In this document: one piece after another, positions 10,401-22,012 of the stretch
Position numbering within the stretch: position 1 is the stretch's first letter
Layout: each line of letters begins with the position of its first letter
Assembly: GCA_028641055.1 (NCBI GenBank)
Contig: CM054061.1
Coordinates: 57,688,135-57,752,134 of the forward strand
DNA: 64,000 nt
Direction of reading: 5' to 3'
DNA from: Alopecurus myosuroides
Lineage: Eukaryota > Streptophyta > Magnoliopsida > Poales > Poaceae
The notes under the pieces: model-generated
What the model was told of the DNA's origin: nothing
Seen by the model: the letters and a program-made list of their open reading frames with translations, nothing else
The model's database searches: none
Position numbers and translations under genes: made by a program

Positions 10401-11711
10401 CAGGTGGGGCCTGCGTGCCTGCGTGGCAAAGGTGCAAAAAGGGGTTTTAGTCTGCGCGGGGGGATCGAACCCGCGCCGCGGGCGTGCGCGCCGTGCAATC
10501 TAACCAGTACGGTGCGGATGCGTTTGGTGATAGAGAGGAGGTGCGCGGGTTTTTGATGTTCAGTTTCGACAGATAACTTAAACTGAGATAAAGTTTCGGT
10601 CTTTCTGAAACTTGCTGGCCGCGGCGGAGTGATGGACGCCGGCGACGAGATGCGTGCTGTGCTGCGGCGTGCCAGTGTGCGAAAGATGCGTGGGGGTGCT
10701 ACGCAGGTGCCGAGAGGGAAAGAACGAGGGGGAGATGTGCTGCTCACCGAGGGGAAACAGGGGGGAGGAGGAGGTGCTCGACGGTGACAGTCGACGGCGG
10801 CGACAGACGGGTGGACGACGGCGACGATCCAGCGCTGCTCGTGCCCCTCCCTGGACACGAGGAGGACGAGGACGGCACGGGGAACTCGTTCCCGTGCTTA
10901 TCCCGCACGGAGGGAACCCATGGCGCCGATGATCACCGAAATCTGTTGCGGTGGCGGTGGTGGTTCAGAGATCAGAGAGGCAGAGGGAGGAGGAGAAAGG
11001 AAACGGCGGCGGTGGAGAGAGAGAAAGGAGGAGGAGAAGCTAGGGCACGGGGAGGAGCCCTCGGGCATGGATATAAGGAGGAGGGGGTGCTCGGATGGCC
11101 GTTCCCTCCTCTGCACTGTCGACGTGGGCAGCTCCGATGGGCGCCGTACAAAGGTAAGGGAAGGGGTACGCAGGCCGTGGGCTGGTGGGCTGGGCTGGCC
11201 TGCCCCCTTCCCTCTCTCTCTTTTATTTTTTTGTTTTTCCTGTTTACTGATTCTGTTTTTTTTTTGCAGAAAAAGAAAAGGAAGAAAAGGGAGATATTAG
11301 AAGGGTTTTTGTGGGTTTTAAAATTTGGGGATAATTGTTATAGGTTAGTTATTGCAACAGCACAAATGTGCAAACTTGTGTTTTTCAAAAATTTCAAATT
11401 GTGTTGCTGTTTGTATTTTATTTGAATTTGAGTGAATTTGGTATTAATTAAATTATTGAAAAGAAGCAATTAAATGGTTTGAACTTTCAAGTTTATTGGA
11501 AACAATTTGATGTTTTGATTTGAAATTTTCATTTGAAAATTGTAACAGGACAAGTATGAAACAAGAATTTGAAATTTGGTTTGAAAATCAAATGGAAAAC
11601 AAGGGAAAACAAATGGAAAACAAATGCAAAGCTTATGATGACATGATGCAAAACATAAATTAACAAAAAGAAAACATTCTAATGGTTGTTTTTCATACTT
11701 GGGATGTTACA
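7406..11711 (-). repeat. 3' LTR of the chromovirus (4306 bp)
   Basis: It starts TGTCGCACCCGG and ends GGATGTTACA on the plus strand, and matches 17706-22012 with an offset of 10300 at its start. Composition is mosaic: moderate at 7406-9200, very AT-rich at 9290-10200, GC-rich at 10260-11200, AT-rich again to the end. Several short ORFs in the GC-rich part look like compositional by-products and carry no recognisable domain. Confidence 0.93.
10450..10522 (-). other. tRNA-like segment in the 3' LTR
   Basis: On the minus strand GGTTAGA (10505 downward) and GGTTCGATCC (10471 downward) are spaced as D-loop and T-loop are in a tRNA. The T arm can almost pair, but D-stem and acceptor do not pair convincingly. 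This is a degenerate tRNA-like or RNA polymerase III box-like sequence and I do not call a tRNA gene. Confidence 0.3.
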
Positions 11712-11728
11712 AAACGCCCCCCCTTGAA
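11712..11728 (-). promoter_or_regulatory. Polypurine tract of the chromovirus
   Basis: On the minus strand AAGGGGGGGCGTTT lies immediately before the 3' LTR, the expected site for plus-strand DNA priming. Confidence 0.75.
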
Positions 11729-11748
11729 GGAATCGCGCCCCGAGATTC

Positions 11749-14700
11749 CTACTGAGAAGAGAAAAGGTCCGGATACTTCTTGCGAAGATCCTGTTCGGTC
11801 TCCCACGTTGCCTCTTTATCAGAATGATGAGACCACTGCACTTTTAAGAACTTGGTGCTCTTGTTGCGAGTTTTACGCTCGGTCTCATCGAGAATTCGAA
11901 CAGGGTGCTCCTCATAAGAGAGATCTTCTTGCAGTTCAATGGAATCATGATCAGCTGCATGATCTGGATCTTTGAAGCACCTCTTGAGTTGTGACACGTG
12001 AAACACATCGTGCACCTTGGATAGTTTTTCTGGAAGTTCAAGATGATAGGCATTTTCTGCACGCCTTGAGAGAATGTTGAAAGGACCAATGTATCTTGGT
12101 GCAAGTTTTCCTTTGACACCAAAACGATGAGTGCCTCTGAGGGGAGTTACACGGAGATATGCTTTGTCACCAGGTGCATAGACCATGTCCCTGTGCTTGC
12201 TGTCATAGTAGCTTTTCTGACGAGACTAAGCAATCTTAAGATTGTCACGAATGATGCGAACTTTCTCTTCGGCTTCCTTAACAATGTCAGGGCCTAAGAG
12301 TGAACGTTCACCAGCTCCAGACCAATTGATTGGACTCCTGCATCTGCGGCCATAGAGAGCCTCAAATGGTGCCATGCCTAGGCTTGCCTGGAAGCTGTTG
12401 TTGTAGGAGAATTCATCATATGGAAGACATTCCTCCCATTTCATGCCAAAAGAGATACCACATGCTCTGAGCATATCCTCGAGAATCTGATTGACTCTTT
12501 CGACTTGCCCTTGAGACTGAGGATGGTAGGCTGGGCTGAACAGAAGTTTGGTGCCCAAAGCTTCTTGAAAGCTTTTCCAGAAATGAGAAGTGAATATGCT
12601 TCCACGGTCTGAGCTTATTTCCAATGGAACACCATGAAGAGGAACAATCTTTGCTGTGTAGAGCTCTGCTAACTGACTAGCTGAGATTGTCTCTTTGACA
12701 GGAAAGAAGTGAGCTACTTTAGTGAGTCGATCAATGACAACGAAGATTGCATCGTTGCCCTTCTTGGACTTTGGGAAACCAGTGACGAAGTCCATTTCAA
12801 TCATGTCCCACTTCCACTCAGGGATTTTCAGAGGTTGGAGAAGACTGGTTGTTTTTTGATGAACTGCCTTAACACGTTGACAAACGTCGCATTCAGAAAC
12901 GTATTGAGCAATTTCACGTTTCATGCCAGGCCACCAATACAGTGTCTTGAGATCCTGGTACATCTTTGTACTTCAAGGGTGTATGGAGAGAGGAGTTTCA
13001 TGAGCCTCCTTGAGAATGACATCTTTGAGACTTTGAATCTGAGGAACTGCAATGCGTCCTTCGAAGAACACAGTTCCCTTGTCATCGATTGAGAAGGACT
13101 TAAATTTCTCCTTGCCTTCTTTGATGTGTTCTGCCATCTTCTTGATTTCAGCATCACGACGTTGTTCAGAACGAATCTTGTCCTCGAGAGTTGGACTGGC
13201 TGTCAAGTTTGCAAGATAGCCTTGAGGAACAAGACCAAGGTTCAGCTTCTGGAATTCTTCATGAAGTGGAGGTTGGCTTTCCATGATCATGATATTATTG
13301 CAATACGACTTGCGACTGAGAGCATCGGCCATAACATTAGCCTTGCCTGGAGTGTAAGAAATGGTAAGATCAAAGTCTTTGATCTTTTCAATCCATTTCC
13401 TTTGCCTAAGGTTTAGATCTGGTTGAGTGAAGATATACTTCAGACTCTTATGATCAGAAAAGATTGAAGTGCGATTACCCAACAAGTATTGTCTCCATTT
13501 CTTGAGGGCAAACACAACTGCTGCAAGTTCAAGGTCATGTGTGGGATAATTGAGCTCATGTGCGTTCAACTGACGTGAAGCATAAGCCACAACTTGACGT
13601 TCTTTCATAAGAACTGCACCTAGACCTTGGAGAGAAGCATCACAGAATATTTGGAAAGGTTTGGAAGGATCTGGGCCAACCATAACTAGTGTAGAAGTGA
13701 GTTTAGTCTTCAGGAGATTGAAACTTTCATCACATTATGGATACCAAACGAACTTCTTGTCCTTCTTTGTGAGGTCAGTGAGAGGTTTGGCAATCTTGGA
13801 GAAGTTTTGGACGAAACGACGGCAATAGCTAGCCAAGCCAAGAAAACTTCTTACTTGCTTCACCGTCTTTGGAGGTTTCCAATCAATAATTGCTTTAACC
13901 TTTTCTGGATCAATGGCTATGCCCTTGGCAGAGATGACATGACCAAGGTAAGCAACTTCTGAAATCCAGAACTCACATTTGGAGAACTTGGCATAAAGAC
14001 GATGCTCGCGAAGCTTCATGAGAGTGAGACGAAGATGTTCTTCATGCTCTTCCTCGGATTTTGAGTAGACAAGAATGTCATCAAGATATACCACAACGAA
14101 CTTGTCGAGGTATTCATGGAAGACAGAATTCATGAGTCGAGAGAATGTCGCCGGTGCATTGGTGAGACCAAAGGACATGACGGTGAATTCATATAGACCG
14201 TAGCGAGTGGTGAAGGCTGTCTTTGGAATATCCTCGTTTCTGATCTTTATTTGATGGTAACCCATTCTCAAGTCCAACTTGGAGAATATTGAGGCTCCAG
14301 CAAGTTGATCAAAAAGATCATCAATGCGAGGAATTGGATACTTGTTTATGATTGTTTTCTCGTTAAGAGGACGATAGTCAACAACGAGTCTCTTTGTGTG
14401 ATCCTTCTTCGCAACGAACAGAGTTGGGCAACCCCAAGCCGAGGAACTAGGTTGAATGTAACCTTTTTCCATGTACATATCAATTTGTTCCTTCAACAAC
14501 TTCAGCTCGGGAGTTCCTATCTTGTAGGGATGCTTAGAGATTGGAGCAGTACCTGGCTCAAGCTCGATCACGAACTCAACAGCTCTGTCCGGAGGCATCC
14601 CTGGCAACTCTTCTGGAAAGACGTCAGGGAATTCGCAAACCACCGGAATATTTTCAAGTGAAGGTAGAGGTTTTGCATCGAGGTTGCACAGCTGAATGGA

Positions 14701-14841
14701 ACTTGATTCATGTGGAGAATAGATTATCTGGCCAGAAGGGTGGAACAGAGTTATTGACTTTTGAGCACAGTCAATCCTTGCTTTATTGGCCTTCAGCCAA
14801 TCCATACCAAGAATGACATCAATGTCAGAACTTCCCAGCAA
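11749..14841 (-). pseudogene. pol: Chromovirus pol: RT, RNase H, integrase, chromodomain, with three stops
   Basis: One frame from 14841 to 11749, broken by TAA at 13735-13737, TGA at 12973-12975 and TAG at 12226-12228. Domains in order: protease C-terminus (ILGMDWL), reverse transcriptase ([22 protein letters not shown], active site YLDDILVY), RNase H ([30 protein letters not shown]), integrase (CDVCQR zinc-binding end, catalytic D in EMDFVTG, D in SSDRGSIF, E in GQVERVNQ), a GPY-type module (YIGPF) and a C-terminal chromodomain from about 11935 (HPVRILD, LKVQWSHHSDKEATWE). The chromodomain is thought to target integration to heterochromatin in this lineage. The pieces are otherwise well conserved, so inactivation is recent. 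Confidence 0.9.
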
Positions 14842-16139
14842 CTGAGAGAGGCAAGGAAAATGTGGCCTCCAATTAGGATTTGATTGTCCTTACTTATCTT
14901 GGAGGTCAACATTTGAGATCCCGGGGAGTGAACAGTCATTTGATTGCTTAGTGGAACCAGAATTAGGTTGTTTGTTGTGGCAAAAATCTTTGACACAAAA
15001 GAATGCGATGCTCCGGTATCAAACAACACTTTAGCTGGAAAAGAGTTTACGGGTAATATACCGAGAACGACGTTAGGAGCTTCCTCTGCTTTGTCGATCT
15101 TGACATGATTCACCCTTGCGGTCCTCCCGACAGGCATGTTGTTGGTGTTGAAGGCTTTAGGCGGGGGAGCGCGCACCATTGCCTGGTTTGAGTTAGGACG
15201 AGGTGGTGGTGGAGGTAGCTGCCTCGGCGTGCACTTGTCAGCGTAGTGCCCCGTCTGCTTGCACTTGTAGCAAGTGACGACACGAGGAGGCCCTGGCCTT
15301 GGCTGCCCCATCGAAGCCCTTTGATCATGCATCTGAGCAGGGTTGGGTGGGCGGGGAGCGAAGCCTGGAGAAGCTTGGGCGTATGGAGCCCGAGTGACAG
15401 CACCATTTGGTACCCAGATGCGGCGCTTCTGCGGAGGGGTGGTCATGTTGGAGGAGGAACCACCCTCACGCGAGTGCTTGCGAGACTCCTCGAACGCCTT
15501 GCGCCCATTTTCTTCATTGAGCGCGGTGTTAACGAGATCCTCGAAGCTGTTGGCCTTGATATTGGTGAGGGCATACTTGAGTTCCGGGTTAAAACCTCTG
15601 CGGAACCTTGCCATCTTCTTAGCCTCAGTGGACACCTCATCACCAGCGTAACGAGCGAAGCGGTTGAACTCACTCTGATAGCCGATGACGTCCAACTTGC
15701 CCTGCTTGAGTGCGCAAAACTCTTCACGCATCCTTTCCATGAGACCATCTGGAATGTGGTGCTTCAGGAATGCTTCCTTGAAACAATTCCACGTGACTGG
15801 TATCCCAGTTCTCATGGCCTGGAAGTTCTCCCACCAAGTAGCTGCCTGACCCTTCAGCAGATAGGAGGCATACTTGACCTTGTCTTCTTCAGCCACGTGA
15901 GCAATCTCCAGAGCCTTAGCTATCTCACGGATCCAGTCATCAGCGTCCAGAGGCTCGCGTGTGGCCACGAAAGCTCTCGGACCCAGACTGAGGAACTCCT
16001 TGATGCTGACTCGTGGAGCTGTCTGGTTGTTGTGCTGATTAGTCTGAAACTGGGCCATCTGCGCCATGCCTTGGGTCATCTGAGTCAACAGCTCCGCGAT
16101 TGGCGGTGGCTCAGGCGGGTTGTTCCTTGTTGGCGGCAT
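14793..16139 (-). CDS. gag: Chromovirus Gag and protease
   Basis: 448 residues, starting [13 protein letters not shown]. The gag core includes [11 protein letters not shown] and a WWENFQAM region; a CCHC knuckle ([14 protein letters not shown]) lies near residue 290, and the aspartic protease active site ([10 protein letters not shown]) near residue 375. In this lineage gag and pol normally form one ORF. Here the frame is lost shortly after the protease active site, and pol resumes in another frame at 14841, so a small indel around 14830-14880 separates them. The basic knuckle binds element RNA in the cytoplasmic particle. Confidence 0.88.
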   Translation of the reverse strand: MPPTRNNPPEPPPIAELLTQMTQGMAQMAQFQTNQHNNQTAPRVSIKEFLSLGPRAFVATREPLDADDWIREIAKALEIAHVAEEDKVKYASYLLKGQAATWWENFQAMRTGIPVTWNCFKEAFLKHHIPDGLMERMREEFCALKQGKLDVIGYQSEFNRFARYAGDEVSTEAKKMARFRRGFNPELKYALTNIKANSFEDLVNTALNEENGRKAFEESRKHSREGGSSSNMTTPPQKRRIWVPNGAVTRAPYAQASPGFAPRPPNPAQMHDQRASMGQPRPGPPRVVTCYKCKQTGHYADKCTPRQLPPPPPRPNSNQAMVRAPPPKAFNTNNMPVGRTARVNHVKIDKAEEAPNVVLGILPVNSFPAKVLFDTGASHSFVSKIFATTNNLILVPLSNQMTVHSPGSQMLTSKISKDNQILIGGHIFLASLSCWEVLTLMSFLVWIG

Positions 16140-16348
16140 CCTGAATGGAAATGCATTTTAGCACAACAATAGAAAAGGATAGACTTGGAAACCGAAAGAG
16201 AGATTATTCCGACGCATGAATAGATAACCACAAGGTTCACCATCACATGTTCAAATACATCAGAGTATCCCATACACCATAAATGGTTCGAATGCCAAAG
16301 GATAACTAAACATAGCTAAGAATGGATACATCGTTACTCCCATGCTCA

Positions 16349-17293
16349 TCACGCATGACGGCGGCTAGGAGTACCGCGAGAGGTACGGTGAGGAGCACGC
16401 CCACGAAAGTAGGTAGAACGACGATCCACGTAGATCTGACGTGGTCTGAGAGCGACTCTAGGTGTGGTGAAGTACATAGCGTAGACTCCCTGTGCTCCAA
16501 AGCGTGGAATCCCAGTGTAACCAGCACCAAGGTTAAGGAGTGGACCTCTGATCGGCTCGTAACCTCCAGCATCTGGCAGACGACGACCAACTGGCTGATC
16601 GAAACGTGCAAAGCGCTCGTCTCCAACAAAGTTTGTGGTGTAAGTCGCCAGACGAGTCAAAGCAAGGTAGAGATGCTCTCTGACTGAAGCCAACTCCTGA
16701 GATAGTGTGCTGGCAACTGCGTCACTGTGTCTCACATACTGAGCGGTGGTGTGCAGCCTGGAGTTATCATGCTCATAAACATCCAAGTTGTCGTAGAGAG
16801 TGAAGTGAGCTCCCTTCGTAGTGATGTAACCACGGGGAATGTGGCGATAGATAGAATCGTCAAATCCCCAGTAGTCAGCACGAAGGACGGTGAGACTCAC
16901 ATAAGTTGCCTGCTGCGCAGCCATATCCACTGTGGAACCTACTGCCTCGTAGCGGTGGACTACGCTCATGCCATCATCTGACACAATGTAGACGATAGCC
17001 TGGTAGTAGGTCTGGTCAAACTCTCGCTGCTACTCGTAGACCTGGTACTCTGGTGCCCAACGGAACCCCAGAAAAGTGACCGTGTCTCTCAGCATCTCCG
17101 GATAACCGGCAGTGCTCTCGCAACGAGTCATACGAACCACCTGCGGGTGGAACCTGAGATCCATCTGCAGATGATCGGGGAAGCTTTGATTAGACGCCGG
17201 TAGAAGAACTGAAGTGGCAAGCAACAACAAGGTTTCAACGGACGAAAAGGATGTTGAGAAGAACAGGATATCGAAGCAACATTCGGGAAACAC
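16349..17293 (-). pseudogene. Extra leader ORF upstream of gag, unknown function
   Basis: An open frame of about 314 codons between primer site and gag, interrupted only by TAG at 17030-17032. Text before and after the stop is in one frame (FRWAPEYQVYE, stop, QREFDQTYYQ). The composition looks like a folded globular protein: mixed hydrophobic and charged residues, many Y, R and T (DYWGFDDSIYRHIPRGY, LTRLATYTTNFVGDERF). No zinc knuckle, signal peptide or transmembrane segment is seen. The start is uncertain; the first ATG of the frame is at 17293. It ends about 210 bases before the gag ATG. I do not recognise the family. Confidence 0.5.
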
Positions 17294-17690
17294 GAGACCA
17301 AAGACTCCTGAGGTACTACGGAAAACCCATCCGGGCTTCTAAAGGATAAATATCTACTGCTTAAGGAATAGAGGATCTGCTTCCGGGGCTTACACGCCTC
17401 CGTTCTCAATCGTGAGTAGGCAACATGATAAATCATGTCACAACCACCTCCATTCCTATGGTCTAGTAGATATAACTATCCTAGAGAAACCAGGATACGT
17501 GAAATCCTAACTTGAAAGTTTAGGTGAGAAGAGAAAACAACGTTGCACTTCCTTACCAGAAAAGGAAGGGTGGGTGGGGAAAGAAATAAAAGAACAGAAT
17601 TCCTACTCTCACGTTTCATTTTTCCTATATAGCTACAAAATAGTTTCTAGACTCAACTGCGACCAGTAAAAGGGATCCTACAGGCAGACA

Positions 17691-17703
17691 GGCTCTGATA
17701 CCA
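17691..17703 (-). promoter_or_regulatory. Primer-binding site, initiator methionine tRNA
   Basis: TGGTATCAGAGCC on the minus strand, two bases after the 5' LTR. This is the usual initiator-methionine primer site of plant retrotransposons. Confidence 0.9.
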
Positions 17704-17705
17704 TT

Positions 17706-20700
17706 TGTCGCACCCGGACTTCTAGAGGATACTCACAGCCCGCTAAACAGTAGATAAATGGCTTACGGGGCATACCGGCACCCGCATCTCAATGTGAGCA
17801 GGCCAACACGTAAACGTGTGACAACCATTCGCTACTATCCATCGTCTGCGTAAACCATCCCATAGAAATCCGACTACTTCCATTGACGTACTTCATAACA
17901 TACACACATGGTACGTCAACGGCATTTGAACAAGTGATATCACAACAAATCTCTAAGACACAAAGAAATAGAAATAAGTCGCAAATAGCTCTCACTAGAG
18001 CAGAGATAGCAAATACAATCATCCAGAGGACACATGTCCCAACAAGTCATCATTACAACACAGCGGAAGCATCCAAAGTGTCTGGGTACAGACAAGATCC
18101 AAATAGGCCTAAGAGGCCGGAAACGAAAAGACGGAGCCCATCCACGATGTCTCGGATCCTGCCCGGGTCCGCTATCTACTCGTCAGCAGCCTCGTCATAC
18201 TCCACGTAGTAGCCACCATGGGGATCCTCGGAAACGTAGTCTGCGGAAACCACAGCCCCAAAGGGGTCAGTACAGACAAGTACTGGAAAGCAAGACTCAC
18301 AAGATACCAAAGTGTACCCGGCAACACCAAGTACAGATGCTTTGGGTTCAACGGAAGAATAGGTGATACAAAAGTGCGGCAACAGGCTGCTCTAACCAAC
18401 TACAGAAACACGCTACAACTTCCGGCTAAAAGAAGGGGATAAGATAGCGTATCGGAACCAACTACCACTAACCTCAAACAAACCCATCCTGGGTCTCGCC
18501 CCTTATCCAAAGAAGCAATCCGAGGATAACTCACACAGTTGGAAATAATGATGGTTCAAGTTATTGTGTCAATAAGACTATTACTAGTCAAGTTATCATT
18601 AATTAGGTGTAAGTTGTCTAATCCTTGTTAGCCAGCCCTATCACCAAGTCATCCATAACCGCGGACAACACGGCTTCTCGAGAAGATTTAACCCTGCAGG
18701 GATGCACCAATTTGGCCGTACACGTAAGAATACCCCGCCAGATGGAAATGCACTTCCACCAAGCGAGGCACTCAACACAACCCAACTCTTCTTCGCATCA
18801 AGCCCAAAGAACCCCGTGCAATTGAGCGCACGGCTAATCAAGCCCCACGAAGAAAAGGGGACCCTCATAGCACTCTAAGAACGTGTCTCCCGAAATGCCG
18901 ACTACAAAAGTTCCACCCTGGCCTCGGGTTCGCACCTGCATATGCATGCGGCAAATGGAAAACCCGAACTAGATGAGGCGATTTGGACGAGATGCGAATC
19001 GAATCAAAGTTGAGGGGGCGCCCATACACGCTTCCCACATGCGGTTAGCGCGCTCATCATGGATCCAGAGGACAAGAACTTTTCCTGAGTTCGACACTAG
19101 CAGGCCTCAAAACCATACCCGGCCTCCTGCCGGTGCCTTATCATCAAATTAGCATTACCTCAAATATTAACAGGTTGTTGTTTAACATCGAGCCCCAGAA
19201 CATAATAAATATGGTAACAGAAATAACGGACAGCAGACTCGAGCATAAACAACCCTAAGCATGCTAGTATGACACAGGCAACAAACAACAGGGTATAGGT
19301 GTGGAGGATAGGCTATATCAGGGTTACAGGATAACATGTGATAGGATCGGAACACAAGCAACGAATCTTAAGGCTAGCAGGATAGACAACGGAAAGTATC
19401 GATATCCAGTGTGGAAAGGACACAATGGTTCATGTGAGTGAATACTTGCCTGCAAACTCAGCAGCCTGGTACTGAGCTAACTCCTCAGAAGTAGTGTCGT
19501 AAACCTCGTCTGTCTCAGCGTCGTCGTCTATTCGAGAAGAAGCAAACAAACAACGCAGGGAGACAAACAATCAATAACATGGCATAATGCACAATCATGG
19601 GATGATGCATGAAAATTTAATTGATGCATCAAAATAAGCTAGTTGACATGGTAACATAATTAAATGGGCCCATATGCAATTTGGATTGCAAATGGAAAGC
19701 CCGTGAATTAAGGTTGAAATAAATGTTCTACAAATAACCATCATGTGAAAGTTGTTTAGAATGATGCATGGATGAAGAAAACAATGAGAAAACAACAATA
19801 GCTTCAATTTGATATATTGTTTACCAAGTTTGGAATTTTATTTATTAAGTTATGAAATTAGGCTTCTTAAAGAAGTTATACAAGCATTTGTTGTTTTCAC
19901 CAATTTCAATTGTTCAAAATAGATAACAAAATTCATATTTGGAAAGAACACAAAATTTTAGGTGGAATACATGTTTCATTTGTTGAAAAAGGAATTAAAA
20001 TGAATTAATGATGAATTAAACAAGTTTAAACAAGATTTAAATGAATTTAATTCAATTATGAAATTATTTTGAATTTTTATTTGTTCAAAACATTAAATAA
20101 AATTCATATTTGAGAAGATTATATTTTTCTGGTTTGAAAACATATTTTATATGTTCAAAAAGAAATTAATTTGACCAAGTTATGAATTTAGCAATTGTAA
20201 ATGATTTAAACAAGATTTAAATTATTTAACCAATTTTAATTATTCAAACAGGAAACAAAGTTTATATTTGAAAAGGTGGTTTAATTTTGCATGGAAAACA
20301 TATTTTATATGTGCCATTTGAATTAAATTTGAATTAGTTATGAATTTGACCAAATTTGAAATGAGTTGTTTGAATTTGAATTTTGAAAACATTTGAATGT
20401 TCAAAACAGTAAACAAATGATTTAAACATGTAGAGAATTAAATTTGGTACAGAAAACATATTTTATTTATTTAATTTGGATTTGGAATACAAAAGTTATT
20501 TGAATTTTAAATGCAGGGGCTATTCTGCAATTTTAAAAACATTCAGATTTGGTCCAGGGGCTTGGATGCAAAAGAAACTCACAGAAAGGCCCCTGGAAAC
20601 CCTTTTTCACGCAGCAGATCGACCCCTGGGTCACTGGCCTGTGGGCCAGCGCCCAGCTGGCGCTGCGTGGCGCGCCTGCGTGGCCACCACTGCCAATGGC

Positions 20701-22012
20701 AGGTGGGGCCTGCGTGCCTGCGTGGCAAAGGTGCAAAAAGGGGTTTTATTCTGCGCGCGGGGGGATCGAACCCGCGCCGCGGGCGTGCGCGCCGTGCGAT
20801 CTAACCAGTACGGTGTGGATGCGTCTGGTGATAGAGAGGAGGTGCGCGGGTTTTTGATGTTCAGTTTCGACAGATAACTGAAACTGAGATAAAGTTTCAG
20901 TCTTTCTGAAACTTGCTGGCCGCGGCGGCGTGGTGGACGCCGGCGACGAGCTGCGTGCTGTGCTGCGGCGTGCCAGTGTGCGAAAGATGCATGGGGGTGC
21001 TACGCAGGTGCCGAGAGGGAAAGAACGAGGGGGAGATGTGCTGCTCACCGAGGGGAAACAGGGGGAGGAGGAGGTGCTCGACGGTGACAGTCGACGGCGG
21101 CGACAGACGGGTGGACGACGGCGACGATCCAGCACTGCTCGTGCCCCTCCCTGGACACGAGGAGGACGAGGACGGCACGGGGAACTCTTTCCCGTGCTTA
21201 TCCCGCACGGAGGGAACCCATGGCACCGATGATCACCGGAATCTGTTGCGGTGGCGGTGGTGGTTCAGAGATCAGAGAGGTAGAGGGAGGAGGAGAAAGG
21301 AAACGGCGGCGGTGGAGAGAGAGAGAGGAGGAGGAGAAGCTAGGGCACGGGGAGGAGCCCTCGGGCATGGATATAAGGAGGAGGGGGGTGCTCGGATGGC
21401 CGTTCCCTCCTCTGCACTGTCGACGTGGGCAGCTCCGATGGGCGCCGTACAGAGGTAAGGGAAGGGGTACGCAGGCCGTGGGCTGGTGGGCTGGGCTGGC
21501 CTGCCCCCTTCCCTCTCTCTCTTTTATTTTTTTTGTTTTTCCTGTTTACTGATTCTGTTTTTTTTTGCAGAAAAAGAAAAGGAAGAAAAGGGAGAGAAAA
21601 GAAGGGTTTTTGTAGGTTTTAAAATTTGGGGATAATTGTTATAGGTTAGTTATTGCAACAGCACAAATGTGCAAACTTGTGTTTTTCAAAAATTTCAAAT
21701 TGTGTTGCTGTTTGTATTTTATTTGAATTTGAGTGAATTTGGTATTAATTAAATTGTTGAAAAGAAGCAATTAAATGGTTTGAACTTTCAAGTTTATTGG
21801 AAACAATTTGATGTTTTGATTTGAAATTTTCATTTGAAAATTGTAACAGGACAAGTATGAAACAAGAATTTGAAACTTGGTTTGAAAATCAAATGGAAAA
21901 CAAGGGAAAACAAATGGAAAACAAATGCAAAGCTTATGATGACATGATGCAAAACATAAATTAACAAAAAGCAAACATTCTAATGGTTGTTTTTCATACT
22001 TGGGATGTTACA
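17706..22012 (-). repeat. 5' LTR of the chromovirus (4307 bp)
   Basis: Partner of 7406-11711. The substitutions I noticed are spread throughout, with a few single-base indels (for example at about 19015 and 20250). There is no sign of one LTR being replaced by a different subfamily. Confidence 0.93.
20750..20823 (-). other. tRNA-like segment in the 5' LTR
   Basis: Same as the copy at 10450-10522. Both boxes are preserved although the surrounding GC-rich stretch has several differences. Confidence 0.3.

Larger units (their letters stand above)
7406..22012 (-). mobile_element. Complete chromovirus (Tekay/Del-like Ty3/gypsy) with 4.3-kb LTRs
   Basis: Two LTRs of 4306 and 4307 bp flank a 6-kb interior, exactly bounded by the target duplication CGTTA (7401-7405 and 22013-22017). 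On the minus strand the order is LTR, initiator-methionine primer site, leader ORF, gag, protease, reverse transcriptase, RNase H, integrase, chromodomain, purine tract, LTR. The chromodomain after integrase and the long LTRs fit the Tekay group. LTR divergence by eye is about 50 substitutions in 4.3 kb. Pol is broken by one frameshift and three stops, so this copy is no longer autonomous. Confidence 0.93.

Noticed and set aside
10450..10522. Functional tRNA gene in the LTR
   Set aside because: D-stem and acceptor do not pair and no clear anticodon arm is seen; kept only as a tRNA-like segment.
10280..10858. 192-codon ORF on the minus strand in the GC-rich part of the chromovirus LTR
   Set aside because: Proline/arginine-rich, overlaps other open frames in the same GC-rich block, differs by several non-synonymous changes between LTRs and has no domain; treated as compositional.
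15246..16172. 308-codon plus-strand ORF opposite chromovirus gag
   Set aside because: Shadow frame without start context or domain; the minus-strand gag with a CCHC knuckle explains the open frame.
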